A stretch of 21,951 nt of DNA, taken from an uncultured Paenibacillaceae bacterium. GTDB taxonomy: Bacteria > Bacillota > Bacilli > Paenibacillales > DA-C8. Shown piece by piece: positions 1-7,456 of the stretch (position 1 is its first letter; each line of letters begins with the position of its first letter). The notes below the pieces were generated by a model. That model did no database searches. It worked only from the letters and a program-made list of their open reading frames with translations, and was not told the origin of the DNA. The position numbers and the translations under genes were made by a program. The stretch lies in the NCBI GenBank assembly GCA_937957685.1, contig CALGAO010000115.1:1-21951 (forward strand), in the 5' to 3' direction.

Positions 1-867
1 ACGACCACCATCGTCATGCAAGAGCAGTACATCGCGCTGCAGAGGCTGACACGGATGCGTTACCACCTGATCCACAGCCTCACGCGCGAAAAGCAGTATT
101 TCCTGCAGAACCTGTTCTACAAGTGCAACGCCTTTACGTCCGAAGTCGAAAGCTCCGTGTTCGGTCACGCCATCCTGGAGATGCTCTCGGAAAAGTACAG
201 CCTCGATGACATCGCCACGATGGACGTCGCGGATCTGGCCGACTATCTCAAGGAGAAAGGGAAAAACCGTTTCCCCGACCCGGAGCATGTCGCCCGCTGC
301 ATCCAGAAGGCCGCCAGAGACTCTTACCGGCTGTCCAAGGTCGTGGAAGACTCCATCGACCTGGTGCTGGGCGTCTCCATCCAGACGATCCGCAGCATCC
401 AGACTCAGCTCAAGGAGCTGGACAAAGCCATCGAGCGGATTCTGGACGGCATTGCCGGCGCCAAGTGCCTTCGCTCCATCCCCGGCATCGGCAACGTCTA
501 CGCGGCCGGTATTCTCGCCGAAATCGGTGATATCGAGCGTTTCGACAACCAAGCCGCCGTGGCAAAGTACGCAGGTCTAACATGGCACAAGCACCAGTCC
601 GGTTCGTTTGAGGCCGAAGACACCAAACGCATTCGTTCCGGCAACCGATTCCTTCGCTATTACCTGGTTGAAGCTGCCAACTCGGTAAAAAACCGCGAAC
701 CAGAATTCGGTGAATATTACCGGAAGAAGTACCAGGAAGTGCCCAAGCACCAACACAAACGCGCCCTCGTCTTAACGGCAAGAAAACTCGTGCGTCTGGT
801 CGATGCGCTGCTACGCAACGACCAACTCTACACGCCTCGAAGGAAGGTGAACAGCGCGAAGGATTGA
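1..867 (+). CDS. IS110-family transposase, 5' end cut by window edge
   Basis: This is the C-terminal ~288 residues of an IS110-type DEDD transposase; the family is usually about 400 residues, so roughly 110-130 N-terminal residues with most of the RuvC-like DEDD domain are missing to the left. The frame is open from base 1, so the first in-window ATG (16) is not the true start. The C-terminal Transposase_20 (IS116/IS110/IS902) domain is clear: LRSIPGIGNVYAAGILAEIG near codon 157, then DIERFDNQAAVAKYAGL and a region ending RSGNRFLRYYLVEAANSV. It contains the GIG helix-hairpin-like turn and the conserved Ser-Gly-Asn-Arg. The enzyme catalyses RNA-guided recombination of its element. The visible part has no frameshift or stop, so the copy may be active. 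Confidence 0.93.
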   Translation, partial: TTTIVMQEQYIALQRLTRMRYHLIHSLTREKQYFLQNLFYKCNAFTSEVESSVFGHAILEMLSEKYSLDDIATMDVADLADYLKEKGKNRFPDPEHVARCIQKAARDSYRLSKVVEDSIDLVLGVSIQTIRSIQTQLKELDKAIERILDGIAGAKCLRSIPGIGNVYAAGILAEIGDIERFDNQAAVAKYAGLTWHKHQSGSFEAEDTKRIRSGNRFLRYYLVEAANSVKNREPEFGEYYRKKYQEVPKHQHKRALVLTARKLVRLVDALLRNDQLYTPRRKVNSAKD

Positions 868-894
868 TACCTCCTTTGCCAAAGTCCTTCGGTC

Positions 895-990
895 AATTCC
901 CAGTTAAAATCTGGTAAAAACCATGATTTTCGACTGGGTTTAGTTTGGTGTTGTCATTTTTCCTGACTCATGTGCTCTAAAACCCAAATT
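895..990 (+). ncRNA. Candidate IS110 guide (bridge/seek) RNA region
   Basis: The non-coding tail directly after the transposase holds several complementary segments. CCCAGT (899-904) pairs with ACTGGG (933-938), and GGGTTTAG (936-943) can pair with CTAAAACCC (977-985) with one bulged A. Overlapping alternative stems with AT-rich loops are what a guide RNA of an IS1111-type element would look like in this position. The exact ends, the loops that read target and donor, and expression are inferred and not shown. Confidence 0.35.
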
Positions 991-1077
991 CATTTCCAAT
1001 TTTCACGAATCAGGGACTTGACATCTTACCGCTGGACTGATTCGTAAGATTGTACGAACAGATCCTGTTATTGGATA

Positions 1078-1106
1078 TGGATACCTTACCATAGCACATC
1101 TATAAT
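1078..1106 (+). promoter_or_regulatory. Putative sigma-A promoter for the GH31 gene
   Basis: A perfect TATAAT (1101-1106) has TGGATA (1078-1083, 4 of 6 matches to TTGACA) 17 bases upstream. It lies 72 bases before the GH31 start on the same strand. A TTGACA hexamer also occurs at 1018-1023 but has no good -10 at the right spacing. Confidence 0.55.
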
Positions 1107-1177
1107 CTGCATGTAAATGGGGGTCTTGACCAAGCAAGGACACGAAGCAAGAAAGGATGACAAGGAGGAGAAAGGCG

Positions 1178-3151
1178 ATGTTGCGTGCAGATCATGACCG
1201 ATTGATCCATGAATACGACCATGAGAAACTCTGGATCGAGCCATGGGGGGATCATGCCCTGCGCGTCAGGGCAACGTGCGGGGAGAGGATCGCGGATGAT
1301 GATTGGGCACTGCTGCCGAAGCCTGCCAACAGTCAGGCGATCATCGACATCCGCGAGGACCGTGCATCGATCACGAACGGCAAGATCCGGGCGGAGATTA
1401 CACGGGATGGGAGGATCACGTTCTACAATCAGAATGGCGAGATCCTGCTGCAGGAATGCCAATACACCTACCAGCTGAAATACGGCGGCCGGGAGTTCAC
1501 TCCGCATCCGGGCAGCAGCGATTATGAGCTCAAGGTGCGCTTCGAATCGAACCCGAAGGAGAAGCTGTTCGGCATGGGGCAGTATCAGCATGGATTCTTT
1601 AACCTCAAGGGCTGCATGCTCGAGCTCACCCATCGCAACTCCCAGGTGAGCGTGCCGTTCGTCCTGTCCAGCCTCGGTTACGGCTTCCTGTGGCACAATC
1701 CCGCCATCGGCCGGGCGAGCTTCAACCTGAACGTGACGGAATGGAGCGCCCCGTCGACGAAGCAGATGGACTATTGGATCGTGGCGGGGGATACGCCGGC
1801 CGAGATCGAGGAAGCGTATGCAGCGGCAACCGGCAAGGTGCCGATGATGCCGGAGTACGCGATGGGTTTCTGGCAATGCAAGCTCCGCTACCGCACCCAG
1901 GAGGAGCTGCTGGAGGTGGCCCGCGAATACAAGCGGAGGAATCTGCCCTTGTCGGTGATCGTCGTTGACTTCTTCCATTGGACCAATCAGGGGGACTGGA
2001 AGTTCGATCCGGCATACTGGCCGGACCCGAAGGGGATGGTCGAGGAGCTCAGGCAGATGGGTGTGGAGCTCATGGTGTCGGTATGGCCGACGGTGCAGAC
2101 GGAGAGCGAGAACTATGGGCGCATGCTGGAGAGGGGTTACCTGCTGCGTTCCGACCGCGGCGTGCGGACGCAGTTCCAGTTCCTCGGGCAGAATGCGATC
2201 TTCGACGCCACCCATCCGGAGGCGAGAGCCTTCCTGTGGTCGATCATCCGGCAGAACTATTATGCTCACGGCATCCGGATCTTCTGGCTGGATGAAGCCG
2301 AGCCGGAGCTGGCCGTCTATGATCATGACAACTATCGCTATCATATCGGGTCCAGCCTGCAGGTCGGCAATATCTACCCGGCTCGCTACAGCCAGACGTT
2401 CTATGACGGCATGCGCGCCGAAGGGCAGACGGAGATCATCAACCTCGTGCGCGCGGCATGGGCGGGAAGCCAGCGGTATGGCGCGCTCGTCTGGTCAGGA
2501 GATATCGCCTCGACCTTCGAGGTGTTCCGCCGCCAGGTCAGGGCGGGCCTCCATATGGCGATCGCCGGCATCCCCTGGTGGACGACGGACATCGGCGGCT
2601 TCCATGGCGGCAATCCCGAAGATCCGGCCTTCCGCGAGCTGATCGTCCGCTGGTTCCAGTACGGCGCATTCTGCCCGGTATTCCGCCTGCACGGCGACCG
2701 CATCCCGCACCAGCCTGGCACCGGTACATCCGGCGGTGGGCTGTGCGGCAGCGGCGGCCCCAACGAAGTATGGAGCTACGGCGAGGAAGCCTATGAGATC
2801 ATGGCGAGCTACATCCATCTCCGCGAGCGGCTGCGTCCGTATATCCGCGAGCTGATGAGGCAGGCGCACGAGAAGGGGACGCCTCCTATGCGTCCACTGT
2901 TCTACGACTTCCCGCATGATCCGGCCTGCTGGGAGGTCGAGGACGCCTACATGTTCGGCCCGGACCTGCTCGTCGCGCCGATCCTCCATGAAGGGGCGCG
3001 CAGCAGGAACGTCTATCTGCCTGCCGGGTCATCCTGGACGGATCCGTACACGGGCGAGACCTTCCCGGGAGGCATCACCGTCACCGCCGACGCGCCGCTG
3101 GCACGCATACCGCTGTTCCTGAAGGACGGAACGAAGCTGCCGATCCTCTGA
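1178..3151 (+). CDS. GH31 alpha-glycosidase (alpha-xylosidase/alpha-glucosidase type)
   Basis: A 657-residue retaining glycoside hydrolase of family 31 that would release alpha-linked xylose or glucose from non-reducing ends. An N-terminal beta-sandwich (about 1-220) precedes the TIM barrel (about 225-560) and a short C-terminal beta domain. The nucleophile is Asp372 in FWLDEAEPEL; the acid/base candidate is Asp442 in VWSGD; the GIPWWTTDIGGF and FRLHGDR barrel motifs are also present. No signal peptide is seen, so it should be cytosolic. An ATG at 1157 is in frame, but AAGGAGG (1162-1168) sits nine bases before the ATG at 1178, which is therefore chosen. It stands alone on the plus strand, convergent with the ABC exporter. 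The exact substrate cannot be read from sequence. Confidence 0.93.
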   Translation: MLRADHDRLIHEYDHEKLWIEPWGDHALRVRATCGERIADDDWALLPKPANSQAIIDIREDRASITNGKIRAEITRDGRITFYNQNGEILLQECQYTYQLKYGGREFTPHPGSSDYELKVRFESNPKEKLFGMGQYQHGFFNLKGCMLELTHRNSQVSVPFVLSSLGYGFLWHNPAIGRASFNLNVTEWSAPSTKQMDYWIVAGDTPAEIEEAYAAATGKVPMMPEYAMGFWQCKLRYRTQEELLEVAREYKRRNLPLSVIVVDFFHWTNQGDWKFDPAYWPDPKGMVEELRQMGVELMVSVWPTVQTESENYGRMLERGYLLRSDRGVRTQFQFLGQNAIFDATHPEARAFLWSIIRQNYYAHGIRIFWLDEAEPELAVYDHDNYRYHIGSSLQVGNIYPARYSQTFYDGMRAEGQTEIINLVRAAWAGSQRYGALVWSGDIASTFEVFRRQVRAGLHMAIAGIPWWTTDIGGFHGGNPEDPAFRELIVRWFQYGAFCPVFRLHGDRIPHQPGTGTSGGGLCGSGGPNEVWSYGEEAYEIMASYIHLRERLRPYIRELMRQAHEKGTPPMRPLFYDFPHDPACWEVEDAYMFGPDLLVAPILHEGARSRNVYLPAGSSWTDPYTGETFPGGITVTADAPLARIPLFLKDGTKLPIL

Positions 3152-3178
3152 TCTCCCTTCGTGACGCTGAGGCGGTCC

Positions 3179-3203
3179 TCCTGCGGCGCTTGTGCCAGCA
3201 GGA
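3179..3203 (+). other. Hairpin downstream of the GH31 gene
   Basis: TCCTGCGGC (3179-3187) pairs with GCC-A-GCAGGA (3194-3203) with one bulged A and a six-base loop. It lies 28 bases after the GH31 stop in the convergent gap. There is no T tract on either side, so it may protect the 3' end or cause Rho-dependent or weak termination and is not a classical terminator. Confidence 0.4.
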
Positions 3204-3229
3204 TGGAACGCCTCCACCGTTTCCAGGTC

Positions 3230-3269
3230 TGATCTCGGGTGATCTCGCGTGATCTCACATTATCTCGCG
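3230..3269. repeat. Four tandem 10-bp units at a convergent gene junction
   Basis: Four consecutive decamers follow the pattern TGATCTCGNG: TGATCTCGGG (3230), TGATCTCGCG (3240), TGATCTCACA (3250) and TTATCTCGCG (3260). The last unit contains the stop codon and final codons of the ABC permease gene, so the repeat probably arose by local slippage from the gene end. Confidence 0.85.
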
Positions 3270-4375
3270 GTGAGCGAGCGGTTGCGATACAGCAGGGAAC
3301 CGAGCAGGAAGGTAACGGCTCCCCAGAGCACGAGCACACCGACGCCGAACCAGAAAGCGCCGCTCAGCCAGCCGGTCGCGTACACCATGCCGTCGCGAAG
3401 TCCGGATACGAAGTAGGTCAGCGGCAGGGCCTTCGATACGGGCTGCAGCCATCCCGGCATCGTCTCGATCGGGAAGAAGACGCCGCTCAGGAACATCATC
3501 AGGAAGCTGGCGATGTTGGCGATGCCCATGTAGGCTTCCGTCGTCTTGCTGAACGAGGAGAAGAAATAGCCGATCGCGTTAAACGCCAGCGCGCCGAACA
3601 GGAAGATGATGAGCAGGCTGATGAGATCAATGTGCAGGGTCGCACCGAATCCATACACGCCGATGAGAGAGAGCAGGATGATCTGGAAGACGGCGAACAG
3701 GAGGCGCATGAGCATGTCGCTCAGGCCGAACAGCCCCATCCTGGCCGGCGTCATGCGCAGCCGCTTGATCAGCCCCTTGCGTCGCATCTCCACCATGTCC
3801 ACCATGCCGAACAGGCCGCCCTGGGCGATGGACAGCGCGATCATGCCGGTGAGCAAGAAGTCCTGATACTTGAGATCATCGCTGCCGGCGGAGATGGACT
3901 CGACATCCAGCGAGAAGACCGGCTCCGCTCCGGCAGCCATCAGGTTCGCCGTCTGAACATACTCATTCAAGAGGCCGATCACCGCCATGGAGGTCGAGTT
4001 CTGCTCATCCTCCTTGTTCAGGATCAGGGACAGCGAGGTGTCTCCGGCAGCCGACGGCAGGACGATCGCAGCCGCGATCTCCTTGTCCTTCACCAGTTCT
4101 TCCGCATAGGCTCTGGTCACCGGTTCTTCCTCGATCCATTCGAAGACCGGGATCTGCTTCAGCTGCGCCAGCATCATGCCGGTCCCCTCATGGGATGCAT
4201 CCGCGACCGCCGCCACCTTCACCTTGAAGTCGTCGGACCCTCCGCTGAAGATCAACATGAAGATCACCATCAGGATGACCGGGAAGAAGATGCCCCAGAA
4301 CCACACCTGCTTCTCGCGCAGCGTCATTTTCACATGTGTCAGGAACATGGATCTGAATTGTTTCAACGCACTCAT
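3260..4375 (-). CDS. ABC-2 type transporter permease
   Basis: A 371-residue membrane subunit of an ABC exporter with the ABC-2 layout. One N-terminal membrane segment (GIFFPVILMVIFMLIF, about 27-45) is followed by a large extracytoplasmic domain, then five segments in the C-terminal half (for example LLFAVFQIILLSLIGVYGF and FLMMFLSGVFFPIETMPGW). The last ones carry the usual FLSGVFFP-type motif. The frame is open to 4417, but ATG 4375 begins one base after the ATPase stop (TAG 4379-4377) and has a GGAGGG ribosome site about eight bases upstream, so it is preferred. It pairs with the ATPase just upstream. The exported substrate is unknown; drug, antibiotic or lipid export are typical for the family. 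Confidence 0.92.
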   Translation of the reverse strand: MSALKQFRSMFLTHVKMTLREKQVWFWGIFFPVILMVIFMLIFSGGSDDFKVKVAAVADASHEGTGMMLAQLKQIPVFEWIEEEPVTRAYAEELVKDKEIAAAIVLPSAAGDTSLSLILNKEDEQNSTSMAVIGLLNEYVQTANLMAAGAEPVFSLDVESISAGSDDLKYQDFLLTGMIALSIAQGGLFGMVDMVEMRRKGLIKRLRMTPARMGLFGLSDMLMRLLFAVFQIILLSLIGVYGFGATLHIDLISLLIIFLFGALAFNAIGYFFSSFSKTTEAYMGIANIASFLMMFLSGVFFPIETMPGWLQPVSKALPLTYFVSGLRDGMVYATGWLSGAFWFGVGVLVLWGAVTFLLGSLLYRNRSLTAR

Positions 4376-4376
4376 C

Positions 4377-5306
4377 CTAATCCCTCCATTCCTTGCCCGT
4401 ATAGCTGATGAAGACATCCTCGAGACTCATCTCGCGGATGGACACCTGATCGATCCGCCAACCGCGATCCCTGGTGAAGCCGAACAGGGCGTGCAGCGCC
4501 TCCTCCGGCCGCTCCGTCCACAGCTTCAGATCCTTGCCGATGCGCTCCGTGCGCAGGATGGAAGATTGGGCACCGGCGAACGACTCGGCTTCCTCGGCCG
4601 CGATATCGCCATCGACGAAGGTCATCCGCACCTCGCGTTCCTTCGTCAATCTGCCGATGAGCGCCTCAGGTGCATCCAGCGTCACGATCTCGCCAGCATC
4701 CACGATGCAGACGCGGTCGCTCAGCTTCTCCGCTTCATCCATGTAGTGCGTCGTCAGGATCGTCGTCTTGCCCATCTCCTTGAGCGCAAGGACGATATCC
4801 CAGATGTGGCGCCTCGCCTGCGGGTCGAGACCGCTGGTCGGCTCGTCCAGGAACAGGACCTGCGGGTCGCCGATCATCGCCAGTCCGATCGCGAGCCGTT
4901 GCCGCTGCCCGCCGGAGAGCACCTTCACCTTCTTGTGGCGATGCTCGGTCAGGTTCACCATATCCAGGATCTCGATGACAGACATCGGCTTCTCGTAGAA
5001 GCTGGCGAACAACTCCAGATTCTCCTGCGGCGTGAGCAGGTCAAACATCGCCTCCGCCTGCGGCTGCACGCCGATCAGCTTCCTGATCGCCTCCGCATCC
5101 TTGTCCCAGCTGAGACCACCGTAGCTGATGCTTCCTCCGTCCGGCCGCACCAGCCCCTCGATCATCTCCAACGTCGTCGTCTTGCCGGCTCCGTTCGGAC
5201 CGATGATCGTGAAGATCTCACCGGCTTCCACAGCGAAGCTGATATCCTTCACGGCCTGAACGGAGCCATAAGATTTGCGCAGGTTCTGAACCTCAAGTAC
5301 GGTCAT
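4377..5306 (-). CDS. ABC exporter ATP-binding protein
   Basis: A 309-residue ATPase subunit of the DrrA/CcmA-like exporter type. Walker A is GPNGAGKTT (36-44), the Q-loop lies near 81-83 (GVQPQAE), the signature is LSGGQRQR (130-137), Walker B is VLFLDEP (150-156) and the H-loop histidine is His187 in TTHYMDEAE. The C-terminal ~90 residues are the extension common to ABC-2 partners and end in EMSLEDVFISYTG. A GTG at 5315 is possible, but GGAG (5318-5315) lies eight bases before ATG 5306, which is preferred. The stop is immediately followed by the permease start, so the two are translated together and form one exporter at the membrane. Confidence 0.95.
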   Translation of the reverse strand: MTVLEVQNLRKSYGSVQAVKDISFAVEAGEIFTIIGPNGAGKTTTLEMIEGLVRPDGGSISYGGLSWDKDAEAIRKLIGVQPQAEAMFDLLTPQENLELFASFYEKPMSVIEILDMVNLTEHRHKKVKVLSGGQRQRLAIGLAMIGDPQVLFLDEPTSGLDPQARRHIWDIVLALKEMGKTTILTTHYMDEAEKLSDRVCIVDAGEIVTLDAPEALIGRLTKEREVRMTFVDGDIAAEEAESFAGAQSSILRTERIGKDLKLWTERPEEALHALFGFTRDRGWRIDQVSIREMSLEDVFISYTGKEWRD

Positions 5307-5368
5307 CTTCACCACTCCATTTCACACTGACTTGGGAGCAGATAGCACCCGTCATTTCATCCTTAACC

Positions 5369-5396
5369 ATACTACTATTATGGGGGCGCCTTCCAA
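5369..5396 (-). promoter_or_regulatory. Possible promoter of the ABC exporter operon
   Basis: Reading the minus strand, TTGGAA (5396-5391) and TAGTAT (5374-5369) are separated by 16 bases. Each hexamer matches the sigma-A consensus at four of six positions. The pair lies about 60 bases upstream of the ATPase start and just downstream of the terminator at 5441-5477. Confidence 0.35.
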
Positions 5397-5440
5397 AACT
5401 TTCCCAGGTCTGGTTGTGATCTGGACTTTGGTCGGGGTAT

Positions 5441-5477
5441 AAAAAAACGACACACTCGTCTGAGACCAATGTGTCGT
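5441..5477 (-). terminator. Rho-independent terminator
   Basis: On the minus strand ACGACACA (5477-5470) pairs with TGTGTCGT (5454-5447) around a 15-base loop that contains a smaller GTC/GAC stem, followed by a run of seven T (5447-5441). It would end transcription of the MFS remnant-acetyltransferase-acetyltransferase fragment unit and insulate the ABC exporter operon. Confidence 0.8.
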
Positions 5478-5480
5478 GGT

Positions 5481-5741
5481 TGGCTCACGGATCATGTGCT
5501 CCCGATAATCATTGACCGTTCCGACGATCCGACCCCTGACCTCGATCAGAAGCCTCGACGGAACATCCCGCCAGTTAACCTTGCAGCAATACTCATTAAA
5601 CGCTTCCAGAGATTCTTCCTTAAGCGGATAATACGGCGCATCCCACTTCTTCCACTCCGGATCTTCACTTTAGATCAACTGGTACAAGATGGGGATATCC
5701 TCTCTCCGGATGGTTCGCAGCGTGACTTCGTCTTTCGTCAT
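5481..5741 (-). pseudogene. N-terminal fragment of a GNAT acetyltransferase with an in-frame stop
   Basis: Translation from ATG 5741 gives MTKDEVTLRTIRREDIPILY and QLI, then TAA (5672-5670), after which the same frame continues as SEDPEWKKWDAPYYPL and EEVRG-like sequence (LLIEVRGRIVGTVNDY). This matches the start of small GNAT N-acetyltransferases that carry a PEWKKWDAPY segment, where a Tyr usually stands at the stop position. The similarity ends after about 87 codons (HMIREP), four bases before the terminator hairpin, so the acetyl-CoA binding half is missing. Both a nonsense mutation and a 3' deletion are therefore present. It starts 26 bases after the stop of the intact acetyltransferase. 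Family identification is from memory of the motif. Confidence 0.75.
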
Positions 5742-5766
5742 GATGATGTTAGGGCAAGCATGGACT

Positions 5767-6336
5767 CTATCCCCTCATTCCTGTTGTCTCATGGTATCCT
5801 GGGTCACCACGTTCGATCTCATACAACACATGCCTGCACAGCGGGCTGTCCTTGGCCAATCGCGGATGATCGAAGAACTTGACGAAACGCATGCCGAGCT
5901 TCGTCATGACCCGCCTGGAGGGCGTGTTCACTTCCGCCGTGAAGCTGCAGACCTTGTCCAGGCCCAGGGATTGAAACCCATACCGCAAGCAGGCCGACGC
6001 CCCTTCCGTGGCATATCCTCGGCCCCACGCCTCTTTCCTTAGCCGCCAACCGATCTCCGTACACGGGGTGAAATCCGCCACAAACGTCGCCCTGTGAAAG
6101 CCGATAAAGCCGATGAACGCCCCATCTTCCTTCGTCTCCACCGCGTACAACCCGTACCCGCACTCCTGAAACTCCGCCCGGATCACATCAAGGAACCTGA
6201 CGGTTTCTTCATAGGTCAAGGTTTTGGGGAAATATCGCATCACTTCTGCATCCGCATTCATACGGGCGAACGGTTCGAGATCTGTCTCTTGCCAGTCGCG
6301 CAGAACCAGTCTAGGTGTCTCAAGGTAGATCATCAT
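5767..6336 (-). CDS. GNAT N-acetyltransferase, RimJ/RimL type
   Basis: A 189-residue acetyltransferase that would transfer an acetyl group from acetyl-CoA to an amine, either a protein N-terminus or a small molecule. It begins with the hallmark LETPRLVLRDWQETDLEPF; the central sheet ends in FIGFIGFHRA; the acetyl-CoA pyrophosphate loop is in RKEAWGRGYATEG (about 103-115); and the C-terminal part has the typical NTPSRRVMTKLGMRF. ATG 6336 is preceded by AAGGAG with six bases between; a second ATG follows directly at 6333. It is probably co-transcribed with the MFS remnant upstream (109-base gap) and the broken acetyltransferase downstream. The real substrate cannot be told. Confidence 0.92.
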   Translation of the reverse strand: MMIYLETPRLVLRDWQETDLEPFARMNADAEVMRYFPKTLTYEETVRFLDVIRAEFQECGYGLYAVETKEDGAFIGFIGFHRATFVADFTPCTEIGWRLRKEAWGRGYATEGASACLRYGFQSLGLDKVCSFTAEVNTPSRRVMTKLGMRFVKFFDHPRLAKDSPLCRHVLYEIERGDPGYHETTGMRG

Positions 6337-6444
6337 GATTCACTCCTTATCCTAGCCGGTTAAATGGAAAACCCGCATCCGGCGCTATCCGGAGGCAGGC
6401 CTGTATCAAGCACCAATCGGCACCGTCATCATACTCGGCAAGAC

Positions 6445-7251
6445 TTATCCTTCTGCAGGCGATGACTGTCCTGCGGCGATCAGCGTCTTGTTCCTGTGGA
6501 TCAGCATGCTGATGAAGATCATACATGCGCCTGCAGCCATCAACAGGAGCTCGATCGCGATGTGGTCGGCGATCGGTCCGAAGACGAGCATGCCGATCGG
6601 CATCATCGAGTTGGTGAGCATGCTCATGACTCCAAATACACGGCCCAGATAGTCTCCTTCGACTTTCTCCTGCAAGAGAACCATCGCCGGTGTATTGAAT
6701 ATCGGCAACATCACGCCCGTGAACAACATGACCAGAAGATAGATCCAGAAGTTTGGAATGATCCCCAGCCCCACCGTGCACAGTCCGATCAACGAGATGC
6801 CGAGGATGATCGTATATGTCCGGTTGCGGAAACCACCCCAGGCGGCGATGATCAGACCGCCCAGCATCATTCCGCCCGAGAACGCGATCTCGATCGCCGA
6901 AAGTCGCCACACCTCCGCGCCGAACGTTCGCGTTACCTGCAACGGCGTCAGGAAGGCAGCGGGGGCGATCATCACATTGAGGATCGCTACAAATGCAAAA
7001 AACTGCTTCAGGAACCGATGTTGGCCGATATATGCGAAGCCTTGCTTCAGATCGTGCACATAACTGACGGGCTGGGCCTTCTCCGCCTTCGCATGCGACG
7101 GGATGTGCAGGAAGAACATCAGGATGGCGATGGCCACAGCAGCTGTCGCGACGTCAATCAGCATGACCGCTTCGATAGAAGCCACTGAGAGCAAACCGGC
7201 GGCGATCATCGGCGAGACGAGCGTGACCAGAGACTGGATGCTGTTCCGCCA
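6445..7251 (-). pseudogene. MFS transporter lacking its N-terminal part
   Basis: The open frame encodes the C-terminal ~268 residues of a major facilitator drug-efflux type protein. It starts inside the protein at NSIQSLVTLVSPMIAAGLL, a segment that in related transporters lies near residue 150, before membrane helices 5-6. Helices of the second half follow, for example FVAILNVMIAPAAFLTPLQV and FSGGMMLGGLIIAAWGGF. Upstream in frame there is a TGA (7254-7252), and eight bases further a terminator T tract, so the first four helices are absent. An ATG at 7209 could start a 254-residue product, but no ribosome site is visible there and a half MFS protein is not expected to work. Confidence 0.8.
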
Positions 7252-7261
7252 TCAGCAACAA

Positions 7262-7306
7262 CAAATAAAAAGCCCTTGATCCGCTTGACCAGCGGATCAA
7301 AGGCTT
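7262..7306 (-). terminator. Rho-independent terminator ending the glycan operon
   Basis: On the minus strand AAGCC-TTTGATCCGC pairs with GCGGATCAA-GGGCTT around a seven-base loop (stem arms 7306-7292 and 7284-7270). The stem is nine pairs, one mismatch, then five pairs. It is followed by TTTTATTT. It lies about 150 bases after the GH3 stop and is the first strong terminator after the long minus-strand gene run. Confidence 0.9.
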
Positions 7307-7391
7307 GCCCAGGCGTACGGCGATGGTCTGCGTGCTCCCTCATGGCACTCCATGTGAACGCCAGTCACACACAGCAGAGCCCTTGCCAGTA

Positions 7392-7419
7392 TTGCGGCTT
7401 GGGATTCCCATATCCGCAA
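7392..7419 (-). other. Hairpin in the 3' untranslated region of the GH3 gene
   Basis: TTGCGG (minus, 7419-7414) pairs with CCGCAA (7397-7392), and inside it GGGAATCCC (7409-7401) forms a second short stem. No T tract follows. It lies 38 bases after the GH3 stop and may slow 3' decay or act with the terminator further on. The rest of the 150-base gap shows nothing I recognise. Confidence 0.4.
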
Positions 7420-7456
7420 GAGGACCTCGCGCCCATGATCGAGCGGCATCGCATCC

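Larger units (their letters stand above)
1..1055 (+). mobile_element. Right part of an IS110-family insertion sequence
   Basis: The transposase reading frame is open from the first base, so the left end of the element lies outside the window. About 190 bases of AT-richer, structured non-coding DNA follow the transposase stop before the next promoter and gene. A long 3' non-coding tail is typical of the IS1111 subgroup of IS110 elements, which carry their guide (bridge/seek) RNA there. IS110 elements usually lack clear terminal inverted repeats, so the right boundary near 1020-1055 is a guess. Confidence 0.6.

Noticed and set aside
1157..1177. Earlier in-frame ATG for GH31
   Set aside because: It overlaps the ribosome binding site (AAGGAGG 1162-1168) that serves ATG 1178.
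1100..2344. 414-codon minus-strand reading frame over GH31
   Set aside because: GH31 catalytic motifs on the plus strand are unambiguous; the antisense frame shows no motif.
3239..4408. Long plus-strand reading frame rich in His, Gln and Glu
   Set aside because: It mirrors the ABC permease on the minus strand; its composition is typical of an antisense shadow in GC-rich DNA.
5469..5882. Plus-strand gene over the acetyltransferase remnants
   Set aside because: It is the antisense of recognisable GNAT coding sequence on the minus strand and has no ribosome site.
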